Of a stretch of 61,269 nucleotides of DNA, positions 16,191 through 24,178 are shown one piece after another. The position numbers and the translations under genes were made by a program. Numbering within the stretch: position 1 is the first letter of the stretch; each line of letters begins with the position of its first letter. Source of the DNA: Acidobacteriaceae bacterium (GTDB lineage Bacteria; Acidobacteriota; Terriglobia; Terriglobales; Acidobacteriaceae); the NCBI GenBank assembly GCA_003156805.1, contig PMHV01000006.1, forward strand, positions 1-61,269. The letters are read 5' to 3'. The notes under the pieces are model-generated. The model did no database searches, had not been told where the DNA came from, and was given only the letters and a program-made list of their open reading frames with translations.

Positions 16191-16727
16191 TATTGTGAGC
16201 GAGTACACTGCAGAACACCACACTACTCAGATAGCAGACAGATGAATGTCTTATTTTGACCACTCTCCCGTTTTGACTTCGCAATTGGTATTGCCCGCCG
16301 ACGAGGCCGCGACACGGTGGACGCTGAGAGCCGATCTCGCTGTCATCGAGCCGCAGCTCGCCCGCCAAACGGTTGACTCGGTATACAGACTGGGGCGAGA
16401 ATCAGTGGGACTCGACTGCTTTGCCGATTCCTGTCGGCAACCGAGCAAACTCGCTGGGTGGTTGTGGAGATGACTAGATCGAGATTACGGGGAATAAATG
16501 CCGGGCGTGAGCCTGTGATGATGGCGGGGATGCCCGTTAACCGGTTCCACTCGTTTGAACGAATGTTTTTCAAGGACGACATTCCGGTACTCCAAGGCAT
16601 TACGTTCCCGTTGAAGAAGATATCCTTCGAGAGTGGCAAGATTAGGTTGGACCAAGGGGCGAAAGTGCTGGGTGCTGCGCGTTGTCGCGTAGATGCACGG
16701 ACCGTCTCTTATGCGTCGGAGTGAGGC
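16191..16727. other. Intergenic stretch with no supported gene
   Basis: Short plus-strand frames (about 16246-16473 and 16458-16724) have no recognisable product and no strong ribosome site. The region follows the NRAMP pseudogene and may include its decayed downstream part. Confidence 0.35.
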
Positions 16728-17687
16728 ATGAATCCAAGAGACTTTGTGGAGATCAAATACGGCCAATGGTGGGAACAGGTTTCGCAAAAAGCCACAAAGA
16801 CAAAACATGCCAGGAATATTAGAGCTTGTTTAGGCGCGGTTGATTACCATAACCAAAAGAAACGTCCTCTGAATGTTCTGCTGATTCATGGTTCTGGGCG
16901 ATCCAGCTTCAGTTCGGCTGCGCAGGAACTCTCTAACAGTCAATTGCTGCTTCGATCCGCGGTCGAGCCGTTTCGCGGAAATCCAGCCTACGAGATCACC
17001 GAGATTGCGCTAAGGGAATACAACGTCGAACCATGCGAAGGGTGCTATTCGACAAGCAGCGCGCTTTGCGGATTTCCCTGCAACTGCTTCCCTTGGGATC
17101 CCATGCAGGAGCTTTATCCTCTGGTTCTCAAGTGCGACGTCATGCTTTGTTCGACGGGCGTCAACCAGTCAGCGATGTCTAGCCGTCTGAAAACTTTTCT
17201 TGACCGCTTGATCTCCTTGGACGGGGGGTTTTTCGTGAGTGCAGATCAGTATGAACAAAAGGGACCGGAATGGCGGGACAAGTGTATTGCCCTGTCCGCG
17301 AGGCTTTCCAGTACAGGTCAGCTGCACTATGACGCTCGAATGTGGGGCCGGGTGGCCGCGTACTTCATCACCAGCAAGGATGAAAAGAATAGCGTCCGGA
17401 CGGTCGTCAGAAATTTTAAGACGCCGCTCTCCTACATTGAACTCGTTGCCCAGTCTCTGAGAGATGGAAACGCCGATTACGGGTTCTTTCATGCTCCGCG
17501 TCACTGGTATGCAGGTGCGTGGGCCGATCCGGATGAAGAGCTTTGCCATGACAAGCAGTATTTTTCCTCCCACCCTAAATTCTTAAAGAGAGCAAAGATC
17601 GTAGTGAAGGCTGCAATCCATCTGGCGCAGGAGCTGCGAATCAACCCAATTCCATTCGATGGTGGAGCGCGTAGGAACCGGACATAG
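16728..17687 (+). CDS. Flavodoxin-fold NAD(P)H-dependent FMN reductase-like protein
   Basis: 319 residues. After a ~45-residue polar N-terminus comes RPLNVLLIHGSGRSSFSSAA, the beta1/phosphate-loop region of NADPH-dependent FMN reductases (usually GSxRxxS). CEGCYSTSSALCGFPCNCF is a Cys-rich insert reminiscent of iron-sulfur flavoproteins (CxxC followed by further Cys). LKCDVMLCSTGVNQSAMSSRLKTFLDRL matches the second flavin-contact region. The C-terminal ~100 residues are less conserved. It likely binds FMN and reduces an unknown substrate. It stands alone between a pseudogene and the tRNA. Confidence 0.75.
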   Translation: MNPRDFVEIKYGQWWEQVSQKATKTKHARNIRACLGAVDYHNQKKRPLNVLLIHGSGRSSFSSAAQELSNSQLLLRSAVEPFRGNPAYEITEIALREYNVEPCEGCYSTSSALCGFPCNCFPWDPMQELYPLVLKCDVMLCSTGVNQSAMSSRLKTFLDRLISLDGGFFVSADQYEQKGPEWRDKCIALSARLSSTGQLHYDARMWGRVAAYFITSKDEKNSVRTVVRNFKTPLSYIELVAQSLRDGNADYGFFHAPRHWYAGAWADPDEELCHDKQYFSSHPKFLKRAKIVVKAAIHLAQELRINPIPFDGGARRNRT

Positions 17688-17938
17688 TGGCGCTGCGACG
17701 ATGTTCCGATGACTGCGAGCTGCGTTTTGGCCTTTTAAGGCCTCCGATAAATGGCAGGAGCGATTCTCCTACTGAATCCCCGGCACCGAGCTTCGGAGAA
17801 AGCTCACCCGAGTGCGAATAGAACCCGGCGGAGATCAACATGCGTCGCAGCCGACCGTCAATCATCAAGTGCGAAACCAGCGATTTCCGACCCTCTTTTC
17901 AAACAAAGAGTAGACATTGTTCCAGTAAGTTATTGATT

Positions 17939-18016
17939 TGGCGTCCCCGACGGGATTTGAACCCGTGTTACCGCCGTGAAAGGGCGATGTCCTAGGCCAA
18001 GCTAGACGACGGGGAC
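17939..18016 (-). tRNA. tRNA-Glu (anticodon TTC)
   Basis: Reverse-complement reading starts GTCCCCG (acceptor) and ends CGGGGAC-G-CCA, so CCA is encoded. The anticodon loop CTTTCAC carries TTC, and the T arm is ACGGGTTCAAATCCCGT. All four arms pair well. GTCC...TTCAAATCC is typical of bacterial tRNA-Glu. Confidence 0.97.
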
Positions 18017-18094
18017 TATAGGCGAGACGAAATGCCCGCGGCTGAGTTCTGATATTAACAGGGCAACGGGAGAGCGGTCAAAAACAGTCCCCAC

Positions 18095-18907
18095 TCACCG
18101 CTGATGCTCTTGGTCAGCGTGCCGATGCGAATGCGGATGAGAGTGCGTGATGCCGACGTGGGAATGGCGATGGGCATGGATCAGGTTAGCCCTCAGCAGC
18201 AGATCAGCATCTCCAAGAATCCGTGATGGAGTTCCGTCAGCAATTACCGTCCCGGTTTCCATCACGAGCACGCGATCCGCGATGTCTTCGATAATGTCCA
18301 ATTGATGAGTAGCGGTGATTACTGTTTTCATCGTGCCCTTCCATTGTTGAATGAGATCCACGACCTGGCTCTGGCTGCGCGGGTCGAGGGCCGAAGTGGG
18401 CTCGTCGAGGAGCAGTACATCGGGATTCAAGACAAGGACGGAAGCCAGCGCGACTTGTTTCTTCTCGCCGCCGGAGAGCCGGTAAGGCGGACGCCCCCGC
18501 AGATGCGAGATGTTCATGAAAGCCAATGTCTCATTGACTCGCTGGAGTACTTCCTCTTTTGGCCATGACATCTGCAATGGTCCGTAGGCGATCTCGTCAA
18601 ACACTGTGGGGTTGAACAACTGCACATCCGGATTCTGAAAGACCAGCGCCACGCGGCGACGGAAACTCAGCGCGAATCCATCTTGCTGAAGATGTTCGCG
18701 GGTGAGCGGCTCGCCGCAACAGCTCACGGAACCGGCAGAAGGGAAGTAGAGACCATCGAGAATTCGCAATAACGTGGATTTTCCGGAGCCGTTGGCCCCG
18801 AGCAAGGCCACGCGCTGGCCCTGCTCAATTTGAACCGACAGCGCGCGAATCGCTGGAATATGCTCGTAGTCAAAGCTGATGTTCTCGACTTCGAAAACAA
18901 GGGCCAA
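18095..18907 (-). CDS. cbiO: Ni/Co ECF-transporter ATP-binding protein CbiO with His-rich tail
   Basis: 270 residues from TTG at 18907, chosen because GGGAGGTAA lies upstream and the ABC domain (VFEVENISFDYEH) begins at once; the frame is open to 18973 inside cbiQ. Walker A is GANGSGKST, Q-loop VFQNPDVQLFNPTVFDEIAYGP (the DVQLF signature of ECF ATPases), ABC signature LSGGEKKQ, Walker B VLLLDEPTSALD and a switch His in ATHQLD. The last ~25 residues are packed with His (HAHRHSHVG, HSHPHSHRHAD), a likely Ni/Co-binding extension not needed for catalysis. It is the last gene of cbiM-cbiQ-cbiO, starting 7 bases after cbiQ. Confidence 0.92.
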   Translation of the reverse strand: MALVFEVENISFDYEHIPAIRALSVQIEQGQRVALLGANGSGKSTLLRILDGLYFPSAGSVSCCGEPLTREHLQQDGFALSFRRRVALVFQNPDVQLFNPTVFDEIAYGPLQMSWPKEEVLQRVNETLAFMNISHLRGRPPYRLSGGEKKQVALASVLVLNPDVLLLDEPTSALDPRSQSQVVDLIQQWKGTMKTVITATHQLDIIEDIADRVLVMETGTVIADGTPSRILGDADLLLRANLIHAHRHSHVGITHSHPHSHRHADQEHQR

Positions 18908-18914
18908 AAGTCGA

Positions 18915-19733
18915 TTACCTCCCCATCCATGCGGCGGCGCCGCCGGCGAAGAGGAAAGCGGACAGTGCGGCATAGTCGTAAAACTTCATGCGGAAGCCGG
19001 TCAGCAGGCGCACGTCTCCGCGGAATCCGCGCGATAACATGGCAAGGTACACTTCATGGCTGAGTTCGACACTCTTGCTCAGCAACAGTCCTGCGGTTCG
19101 TGCTGCAACACGGCGCTGCGCGGAAGCAGACATCACCCCCACCATGCGGCTTTCGCGCGACTCGAACATCTGGTTCGCCGTTTCGATCAACAGGAATACA
19201 TACCGATGCGTCATGGCCAACATGGTTACTGCGTCCGCCGGTAGATGAAAGGAGCGCAACGCTTTCAGAATGTGCATCCAGGGGGTCGCAAGCACCAGAA
19301 CAGTGGTTAGAGTGACTGCGGTTTCTACCCGCAGCACGAGCAACACGCAGCTCCGCAATCCCTGGGCAGAGATTGTCAGCGACAGCGCCGGCACGCTCCA
19401 GATCGGTTTGCCGGGCACGGTGAACAGTGCAGGCAGAGCGATAATGCCGGTAAAACCGAGAACCACCAGCCAGACGCGTTTCGCAAGTGAGGCAAGGCTC
19501 ACGCGAGAAGCAATCGCGATCACCATTGCGAGCAGCAGCAGCGCTGTAATTACAGCCAACCGCCGGCAAATGACGACGGCAATTACCAGCGCAAGCATGC
19601 CGATTACCCTCACGCGCGGATCGAACTGCTGCAGCAGTCCAGGCTGATTGGCGACGTGCTCCGAAGCCAGAGCATTAGAGAAGGCGCGAGAAAAACCACG
19701 CAAGGTTGACTCGATGAAGGAGTGGCGGCTCAT
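18915..19733 (-). CDS. cbiQ: Ni/Co ECF-transporter transmembrane (T) component CbiQ
   Basis: 272 residues starting MSRHSFIESTLRGF at 19733, where the ATG overlaps the cbiM stop (ATGA). CbiQ features are FDPRVRVIGMLALVIAVV near the first membrane helix, several further helices, and the coupling-helix motifs MVGVMSASAQRRVAARTAGLL and YLAMLSRGFRGDV (the Ala-Arg-Gly type motif that contacts the ATPase). It transmits ATP hydrolysis by CbiO to the substrate-binding CbiM subunit in the membrane. The overlap with cbiM and the short gap to cbiO indicate one operon. Confidence 0.92.
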   Translation of the reverse strand: MSRHSFIESTLRGFSRAFSNALASEHVANQPGLLQQFDPRVRVIGMLALVIAVVICRRLAVITALLLLAMVIAIASRVSLASLAKRVWLVVLGFTGIIALPALFTVPGKPIWSVPALSLTISAQGLRSCVLLVLRVETAVTLTTVLVLATPWMHILKALRSFHLPADAVTMLAMTHRYVFLLIETANQMFESRESRMVGVMSASAQRRVAARTAGLLLSKSVELSHEVYLAMLSRGFRGDVRLLTGFRMKFYDYAALSAFLFAGGAAAWMGR

Positions 19734-20815
19734 GACCGCGACTCCCGTTTCCGCCACGTCCTGCCAAGTGAGGTGGCGGCGAAGGATGCGAGCAGAAGCA
19801 ATCCCACTCCAAATAGAGCGGAGAGCAAATATCCGAATTCCGGCCGCTTGATAAAGAAGGGAGCATAGCCGGGAAATGGCGCCGTCCACAGCGCTGACAG
19901 CTTCTGGATTCCGGAGGGGATAGCGACCGGGGGCGCCTGACCATGCGATGCCGACGCGATTTGCGCTCGAGCTTGCGGGTTAGCCAGGTCAGCGGAAGAC
20001 CACTCGCCCCATGCGGTGCCCGCGGCCAGGATGCCGATGGGAGTGAGGAACATCAGCAGAGCTACGGTGAGCCACAGCCGTCTCTCCGATGGCTGGGTGC
20101 CAGATGTCAAAGCTGCCAACGGCATTCTTTCTGCGGTCTCCCCTCCGCCGCGAAGAAGCCCAGGATCGGCACGTTGCAAATATGAGACCATCCCGGCAGA
20201 AATGGCTGCCTCTGCCAGTCCCGCAAAGGTCAAATGTCCGATCATCATTGCCGGAATAGCTATGTGCAAAGGATATGGCGCATAGAGCGGCGATCCGTTG
20301 GCATCGTGAAACAGAGTGGGTTGGATTCCCACTTCAAATGCCGTCACCAGAGCGGAAGCATTGATCGAAACATAGCCGGCAATCGCCGCTGCCAGCACTC
20401 TTCGGCGGGCACTCAGCTCTGACTTTGCCGCGATTATTCTGTACACGCTATAGGCCACGAAAGATCCAACGATGGCCATGTTGAAACAGTTGGCGCCGAG
20501 TGTGGTGATTCCTCCGTCGCCGAAAAACAATGCCTGGATGGCCAGAGCGATCGAAATCGCAAGAATGGAACCCCACGGGCCGAGCACGATGGCTGCGACC
20601 GTTACGCCGACGGCGTGTCCGGTTGTTCCGCCGGGAAGCGGGACATTGAACATCATCACCACAAACGCGAAGGCTGCGAAGACCGAGATGAGCGGAATGG
20701 CGCGGGTGGCGAGGAGTCGCTTGATTCGCTTTAGCGACGAATACCACCCCGAAGCCGACAGAGCGTAAAGAACGACGCAGGTCGAGGGGCTGAGATAGCC
20801 GTCGGGGATGTGCAT
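19730..20815 (-). CDS. cbiM: Ni/Co ECF-transporter substrate component CbiM fused to a PDGLE (CbiN-like) domain
   Basis: 361 residues. The start must be the ATG at 20815 because family members need Met1-His2 (MHIPDGYLSP) to chelate the metal with the free amino end. Residues 1-~215 are a CbiM/NikM membrane protein with FNVPLPGGTTGHAVGV, containing the second ligand His. A linker leads to a C-terminal PDGLE-type region (about 240-355) with a membrane helix (LLWLT..LTPIGILAAGTAWGEW) and FPGYAPFF, replacing a separate CbiN. No B12 riboswitch box is visible upstream. A 7-base inverted repeat (CCAAAGG...CCTTTGG, about 20840-20865) lies just ahead of the gene. Nickel is as likely as cobalt. Confidence 0.92.
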   Translation of the reverse strand: MHIPDGYLSPSTCVVLYALSASGWYSSLKRIKRLLATRAIPLISVFAAFAFVVMMFNVPLPGGTTGHAVGVTVAAIVLGPWGSILAISIALAIQALFFGDGGITTLGANCFNMAIVGSFVAYSVYRIIAAKSELSARRRVLAAAIAGYVSINASALVTAFEVGIQPTLFHDANGSPLYAPYPLHIAIPAMMIGHLTFAGLAEAAISAGMVSYLQRADPGLLRGGGETAERMPLAALTSGTQPSERRLWLTVALLMFLTPIGILAAGTAWGEWSSADLANPQARAQIASASHGQAPPVAIPSGIQKLSALWTAPFPGYAPFFIKRPEFGYLLSALFGVGLLLLASFAATSLGRTWRKRESRS

Positions 20816-20930
20816 GGTTGGGCTCGGTCGCTGGTGGCACCAAAGGGAAAGTATAGAACCTTTGGCGGAGGAGTGTTTTGAAGGAAGGATGCTAACCTGG
20901 GTCCGGGGAATCGGCGATTCGAGCCTGGGC

Positions 20931-21614
20931 TCATGGTTGCCAGGGGCTGATCGGTTGGCTGCTGGTGCCGCTGCAAAGCAGCAGACACAAAACAAGCACG
21001 CCAACTCCGGTACCCGAGCCGATCTCGATCCATTTCGTATTTGACGTGTGGGTGGGCGATCGAGGCCGCTCGGCCGCTCCACAAGCCTCAGATTCGTCGC
21101 GCTTGGCGTGTTCGCCCTCATGAACAGTGGCCGATTGTGATGCGTTGCCCGTCGCCGATGCCTTTCGCTGGATGGATTCCTGCCGGATATTTACGTCTTT
21201 CTTGTTTGCCACTACCTGCACGCTGCCGTCGACATCAGTCACGCTGTATTGCGTCCATTCATTCGAGACCGGTACAACAAGGAGGCAATGGATGTGCACA
21301 CTCAGGGACTTGGAAGTCCCCACTGAAACGGTGCCATGCTCCAATGTGAGGGAGTCTCCGTTGAAGGTCACCAGGGACTCTGGTTGGATCTGAACCGAGG
21401 AGCCATCGGATTCGAGATTCGCGATGGAGCGGGCTTTGGTCTGAAGTTCATTTCCAGGAAAGATCGCGATTGAATTGGGCGCTTCCTTGCCATCGATCCA
21501 CACTCCCCCGGTGCCATGCAGCATGGCTGAGTTTGTGTCCGCCGCCAGAAGCGATAACGGAAACAAGAGCGGCATGAGCCAACAAAGAAGATTGCGCAGA
21601 ATAGACACACTCAT
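20931..21614 (-). CDS. FecR-like secreted/membrane protein, paralog 1
   Basis: 227 residues from ATG at 21614 (signal MSVSILRNLLCWLMPLLFPL, cleavage after LLAA). The mature part begins DTNSAMLHGTGGVWIDGKEA and continues through LQTKARSIANLESDGSSVQI, LTLEHGTVSVGTSKSLSVHI and WTQYSVTDVDGSVQVVA, a FecR-like beta domain. A polar linker and a final hydrophobic helix (GVGVLVLCLLLC) follow. It closely parallels the protein at 39294-39959 segment by segment, so the two are paralogs. It lies 115 bases upstream of cbiM on the same strand; a functional link to metal uptake is not evident. FecR domains usually sense or present periplasmic ligands. Confidence 0.75.
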   Translation of the reverse strand: MSVSILRNLLCWLMPLLFPLSLLAADTNSAMLHGTGGVWIDGKEAPNSIAIFPGNELQTKARSIANLESDGSSVQIQPESLVTFNGDSLTLEHGTVSVGTSKSLSVHIHCLLVVPVSNEWTQYSVTDVDGSVQVVANKKDVNIRQESIQRKASATGNASQSATVHEGEHAKRDESEACGAAERPRSPTHTSNTKWIEIGSGTGVGVLVLCLLLCSGTSSQPISPWQP

Positions 21615-21778
21615 CCCTGAACAGAATTTTCCACAATTGTGTTCCTGAAAATCGTAGCTGGGGGGAGCCGCGTCGTCTATTAGCTCTCTGGATGACCGGG
21701 CGCACCAAAGCAAGGGTCGCCACCGGCGCCAGTGCGGGTTGGGTGAATCTGCTGAACTTCGGTATGCTGGGGGCGAGC

Positions 21779-22561
21779 ATGGAACCAAACGCCGCAGGTG
21801 AGCTGGCCATCGAATTTTGCGCAGTCTCCTACGTTTTGCCCGGCGGCCAGCAGTTGCTTTCCGGGCTGGATCTGAAGGTGCAACGCGGAGAAACTCTGGT
21901 TCTGCTGGGACGCAGCGGTTCCGGGAAAACCACAACTCTGAAGCTGATCAATCGTCTGCTGTCGCCGAGCCACGGGGAAGTACGCGTCAACGGCAAATCT
22001 ATCAGTCAGGGCGAGGTTATTCGTCTGCGGCGCAGCATCGGCTATGTGATCCAGGATGTCGGGCTGTTTCCGCATTACACCGTGGAGCAGAATATTGGGC
22101 TGGTTCCTAAAATTGAGGGCTGGTCGAGCGAGCGCATTCGAAGCCGCACGCAAGAGCTGCTGCAGTTGGTGGGACTGGAGGCGCAACTGGCCTCGCGTTA
22201 TCCGCACCAGCTTTCGGGCGGCCAACGGCAGCGGGTGGGCGTGGCACGAGCATTGGCGGCCGATCCGGCGATTTTGCTGATGGACGAACCGTTTGGAGCG
22301 CTGGACCCACTTACACGCGACGAACTGCAACGCGAATTTCTTTCCCTGCAACAGGGGCTCAGCAAGACCGTCGTGTTTGTCACGCACGATCTGCGCGAAG
22401 CGTTGCGGCTGGGCTCGCGCATCGCGCTGATGGAGGCCGGCCAGTTGGTCACCGTTCTTTCTCCGCGGGAGTTTTTGCGATCCACTGTGCCCCTGGCAGC
22501 GGCGTATGTGAAGGCTTTCGGCGACGGGCCGAGCGTGGCGGCACATCGAGGCGATTCATGA
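21779..22561 (+). CDS. Quaternary-amine (glycine betaine/choline-type) ABC transporter ATPase
   Basis: 260 residues from ATG at 21779. Walker A GRSGSGKTT, Q-loop VIQDVGLFPHYTVEQNIGLV (the QDVGLFPH variant typical of OpuCA/ProV-type ATPases), signature LSGGQRQRVG, Walker B ILLMDEPFGALDP and switch VTHD are all intact. There are no C-terminal CBS domains, which OpuCA and ProV usually carry, so the protein is short for the family. Its stop overlaps the permease ATG (ATGA). The operon ATPase-permease-binding protein imports osmoprotectants or related amines. Confidence 0.9.
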   Translation: MEPNAAGELAIEFCAVSYVLPGGQQLLSGLDLKVQRGETLVLLGRSGSGKTTTLKLINRLLSPSHGEVRVNGKSISQGEVIRLRRSIGYVIQDVGLFPHYTVEQNIGLVPKIEGWSSERIRSRTQELLQLVGLEAQLASRYPHQLSGGQRQRVGVARALAADPAILLMDEPFGALDPLTRDELQREFLSLQQGLSKTVVFVTHDLREALRLGSRIALMEAGQLVTVLSPREFLRSTVPLAAAYVKAFGDGPSVAAHRGDS

Positions 22562-23190
22562 ACGTCTTTCAATTCATTCTGCAAAATCACGGGGAAGTGC
22601 TGGAACTCACACTAGAACATCTCTGGATGGTGAGCGTATCCACGCTGTTTGCGGTGGTGATCGGGATACCGCTGGGCATCGTCATCGCACATCGCCCGGT
22701 TTTGAACAAGGCCGTGCTGGCGGGAGCCAACATTATTCAAACCATACCGAGTCTTGCCCTCTTCGGTTTTCTTTTGCCGGTGCCGTGGCTTGGCGACCGC
22801 GCTGACCGGCTGGCGATTCTGGCTCTGACCCTATACGCTCTATTGCCCGTGATTCGCGGCACCTTTAGCGGAATAAGAGGAGTCGATGCCTCCGTGATTG
22901 AGGCGGGTCGCGGCATGGGGCTCACCGAACGCCAGCTATTGCTTCAAGTGGAGTTGCCGCTGGCTGTGAGTGTAATTCTCTCAGGTGTGCGGGTCGCCGT
23001 GGTGATCTCGGTGGGGCTGGCCACGATTGCCGCCGCGATTGGCGCCGGCGGCCTTGGAGAATTCATTTTTCGCGGACTGGCCATGGTGAATAACCAGCTC
23101 ATTCTGGCGGGCGCGATTCCCGCCGCGTTGATGGCGCTGCTGGCGGATTTCAGCTTGGGATGGCTGGAAAGGCGTTTGCAGCCGCGATGA
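22558..23190 (+). CDS. Quaternary-amine ABC transporter permease
   Basis: 210 residues, the normal length for OpuCB/ProW-like permeases. Several membrane helices are visible (VSVSTLFAVVIGIPLGIVIA, IIQTIPSLALFGFLLPV, LAILALTLYALLPVIRGTF). The EAA-type coupling loop reads IEAGRGMGLTERQLLLQVELP, followed by AVVISVGLATIAAAIGAGGLGEF. The start overlaps the ATPase stop, and its own stop overlaps the binding-protein ATG, so translation is coupled throughout the operon. Confidence 0.92.
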   Translation: MNVFQFILQNHGEVLELTLEHLWMVSVSTLFAVVIGIPLGIVIAHRPVLNKAVLAGANIIQTIPSLALFGFLLPVPWLGDRADRLAILALTLYALLPVIRGTFSGIRGVDASVIEAGRGMGLTERQLLLQVELPLAVSVILSGVRVAVVISVGLATIAAAIGAGGLGEFIFRGLAMVNNQLILAGAIPAALMALLADFSLGWLERRLQPR

Positions 23191-24113
23191 AAATTGCCGG
23201 TCAACGCACCATCCGAGTTTGGATCAGTGTTCGGATCGGTCCCCTGCTGATTTTTGCCGCGCTAAGTCTGCTGTCATCCTGTTCGCCCTCGCACTCGGAT
23301 CGCATTGTGATCGGCTCCAAGAACTTCACCGAGTCACTGATCCTCGGCGAACTCATGGCGCAGCAGATCGAAGCGCACACACATTTGAGGGTAGAGCGGC
23401 GCTTCTATCTTGCCGGAACTTATATCTGCCAGCAGGCACTGCTGGCTGGGCGCGTCGATATTTATCCGGAATACACGGGCACTGCGTTGAGCGCGATTCT
23501 TAAGCAGAAACCGGACGGAGATAAAAACAAAGTCTACCAGCGAGTGAAAAGTGCATATGAAGCGCGCCTGGGGTTGACGCTGGGCCCGGCGTTCGGCTTC
23601 AACGATACGTTCGCCATGGAAATTCGCGGCGACGATGCTCGACGTCTTCATCTTCGAAGCTTGTCGGAAGCAGTCGCGTTTGCGCCGCAGTGGCGCGCAG
23701 GATTTGGTTACGAATTCATGGAGCGTCCTGACGGATATCGCGGTCTGGCTAAGGCCTACGGACTGCACTTCGCCACGCCGCCGCGCATTATGGACCTCGG
23801 CCTGCTCACCCGAGCCCTGCAGAATCGTCAAATCGACATAGCTGCCGGCAATACCACCGACGGGCTGATTCTGGCTATGGATCTGTTCGTGCTCGAAGAC
23901 GACCGGCATTACTTTCCTCCCTATGAGGCTGTGCCGGTGATTCGCCAGCAGACATTGCAGCTGCATCCGGAAGTCGCGACCGCTCTGGCCGGTCTGGCCG
24001 GCACGATCTCAGATCAGGAAATGCAGCAGTTGAACTACGCTGTCGATGGGCAGCGACGCGACGTGAAGGAAGTCGTCCGCGAGTTTTTGCGCAAGAAGGG
24101 GCAGGCTAACTAA
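23187..24113 (+). CDS. Quaternary-amine ABC transporter substrate-binding lipoprotein
   Basis: 308 residues from ATG at 23187 (ATGA overlap with the permease). The N-terminal hydrophobic stretch ends with the lipobox LLSSC at about residue 31, so it is anchored in the membrane by lipid. The mature domain is of the OpuAC type: IVIGSKNFTESLILGELMAQ, VDIYPEYTGTALSAIL, GFNDTFAMEI and QIDIAAGNTTDGLI. It captures the amine (betaine, choline or similar) outside the membrane and delivers it to the permease. A separate binding lipoprotein and a separate permease is the OpuC-like arrangement. Confidence 0.92.
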   Translation: MKIAGQRTIRVWISVRIGPLLIFAALSLLSSCSPSHSDRIVIGSKNFTESLILGELMAQQIEAHTHLRVERRFYLAGTYICQQALLAGRVDIYPEYTGTALSAILKQKPDGDKNKVYQRVKSAYEARLGLTLGPAFGFNDTFAMEIRGDDARRLHLRSLSEAVAFAPQWRAGFGYEFMERPDGYRGLAKAYGLHFATPPRIMDLGLLTRALQNRQIDIAAGNTTDGLILAMDLFVLEDDRHYFPPYEAVPVIRQQTLQLHPEVATALAGLAGTISDQEMQQLNYAVDGQRRDVKEVVREFLRKKGQAN

Positions 24114-24178
24114 TAGATTCGATTTTCACCCGCGCAGACCACTAAGAGACACCGCAGTCGGAACGATTTGGCCCGCGG

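Noticed and set aside
17729-17742. Perfect palindrome GGCCTTTTAAGGCC after the flavodoxin-fold gene
   Set aside because: No loop and no T-tract, so not a convincing terminator; a chance dyad is possible.
20840-20865. Cobalamin riboswitch upstream of cbiM
   Set aside because: Only a 7-base inverted repeat is present; no B12-box-like sequence was found in the leader.
21680-22546. A 288-codon minus-strand frame opposite the ABC ATPase
   Set aside because: Gln/His/Arg-rich sequence typical of the antisense of ABC ATPase genes; the plus-strand frame has every ATPase motif.
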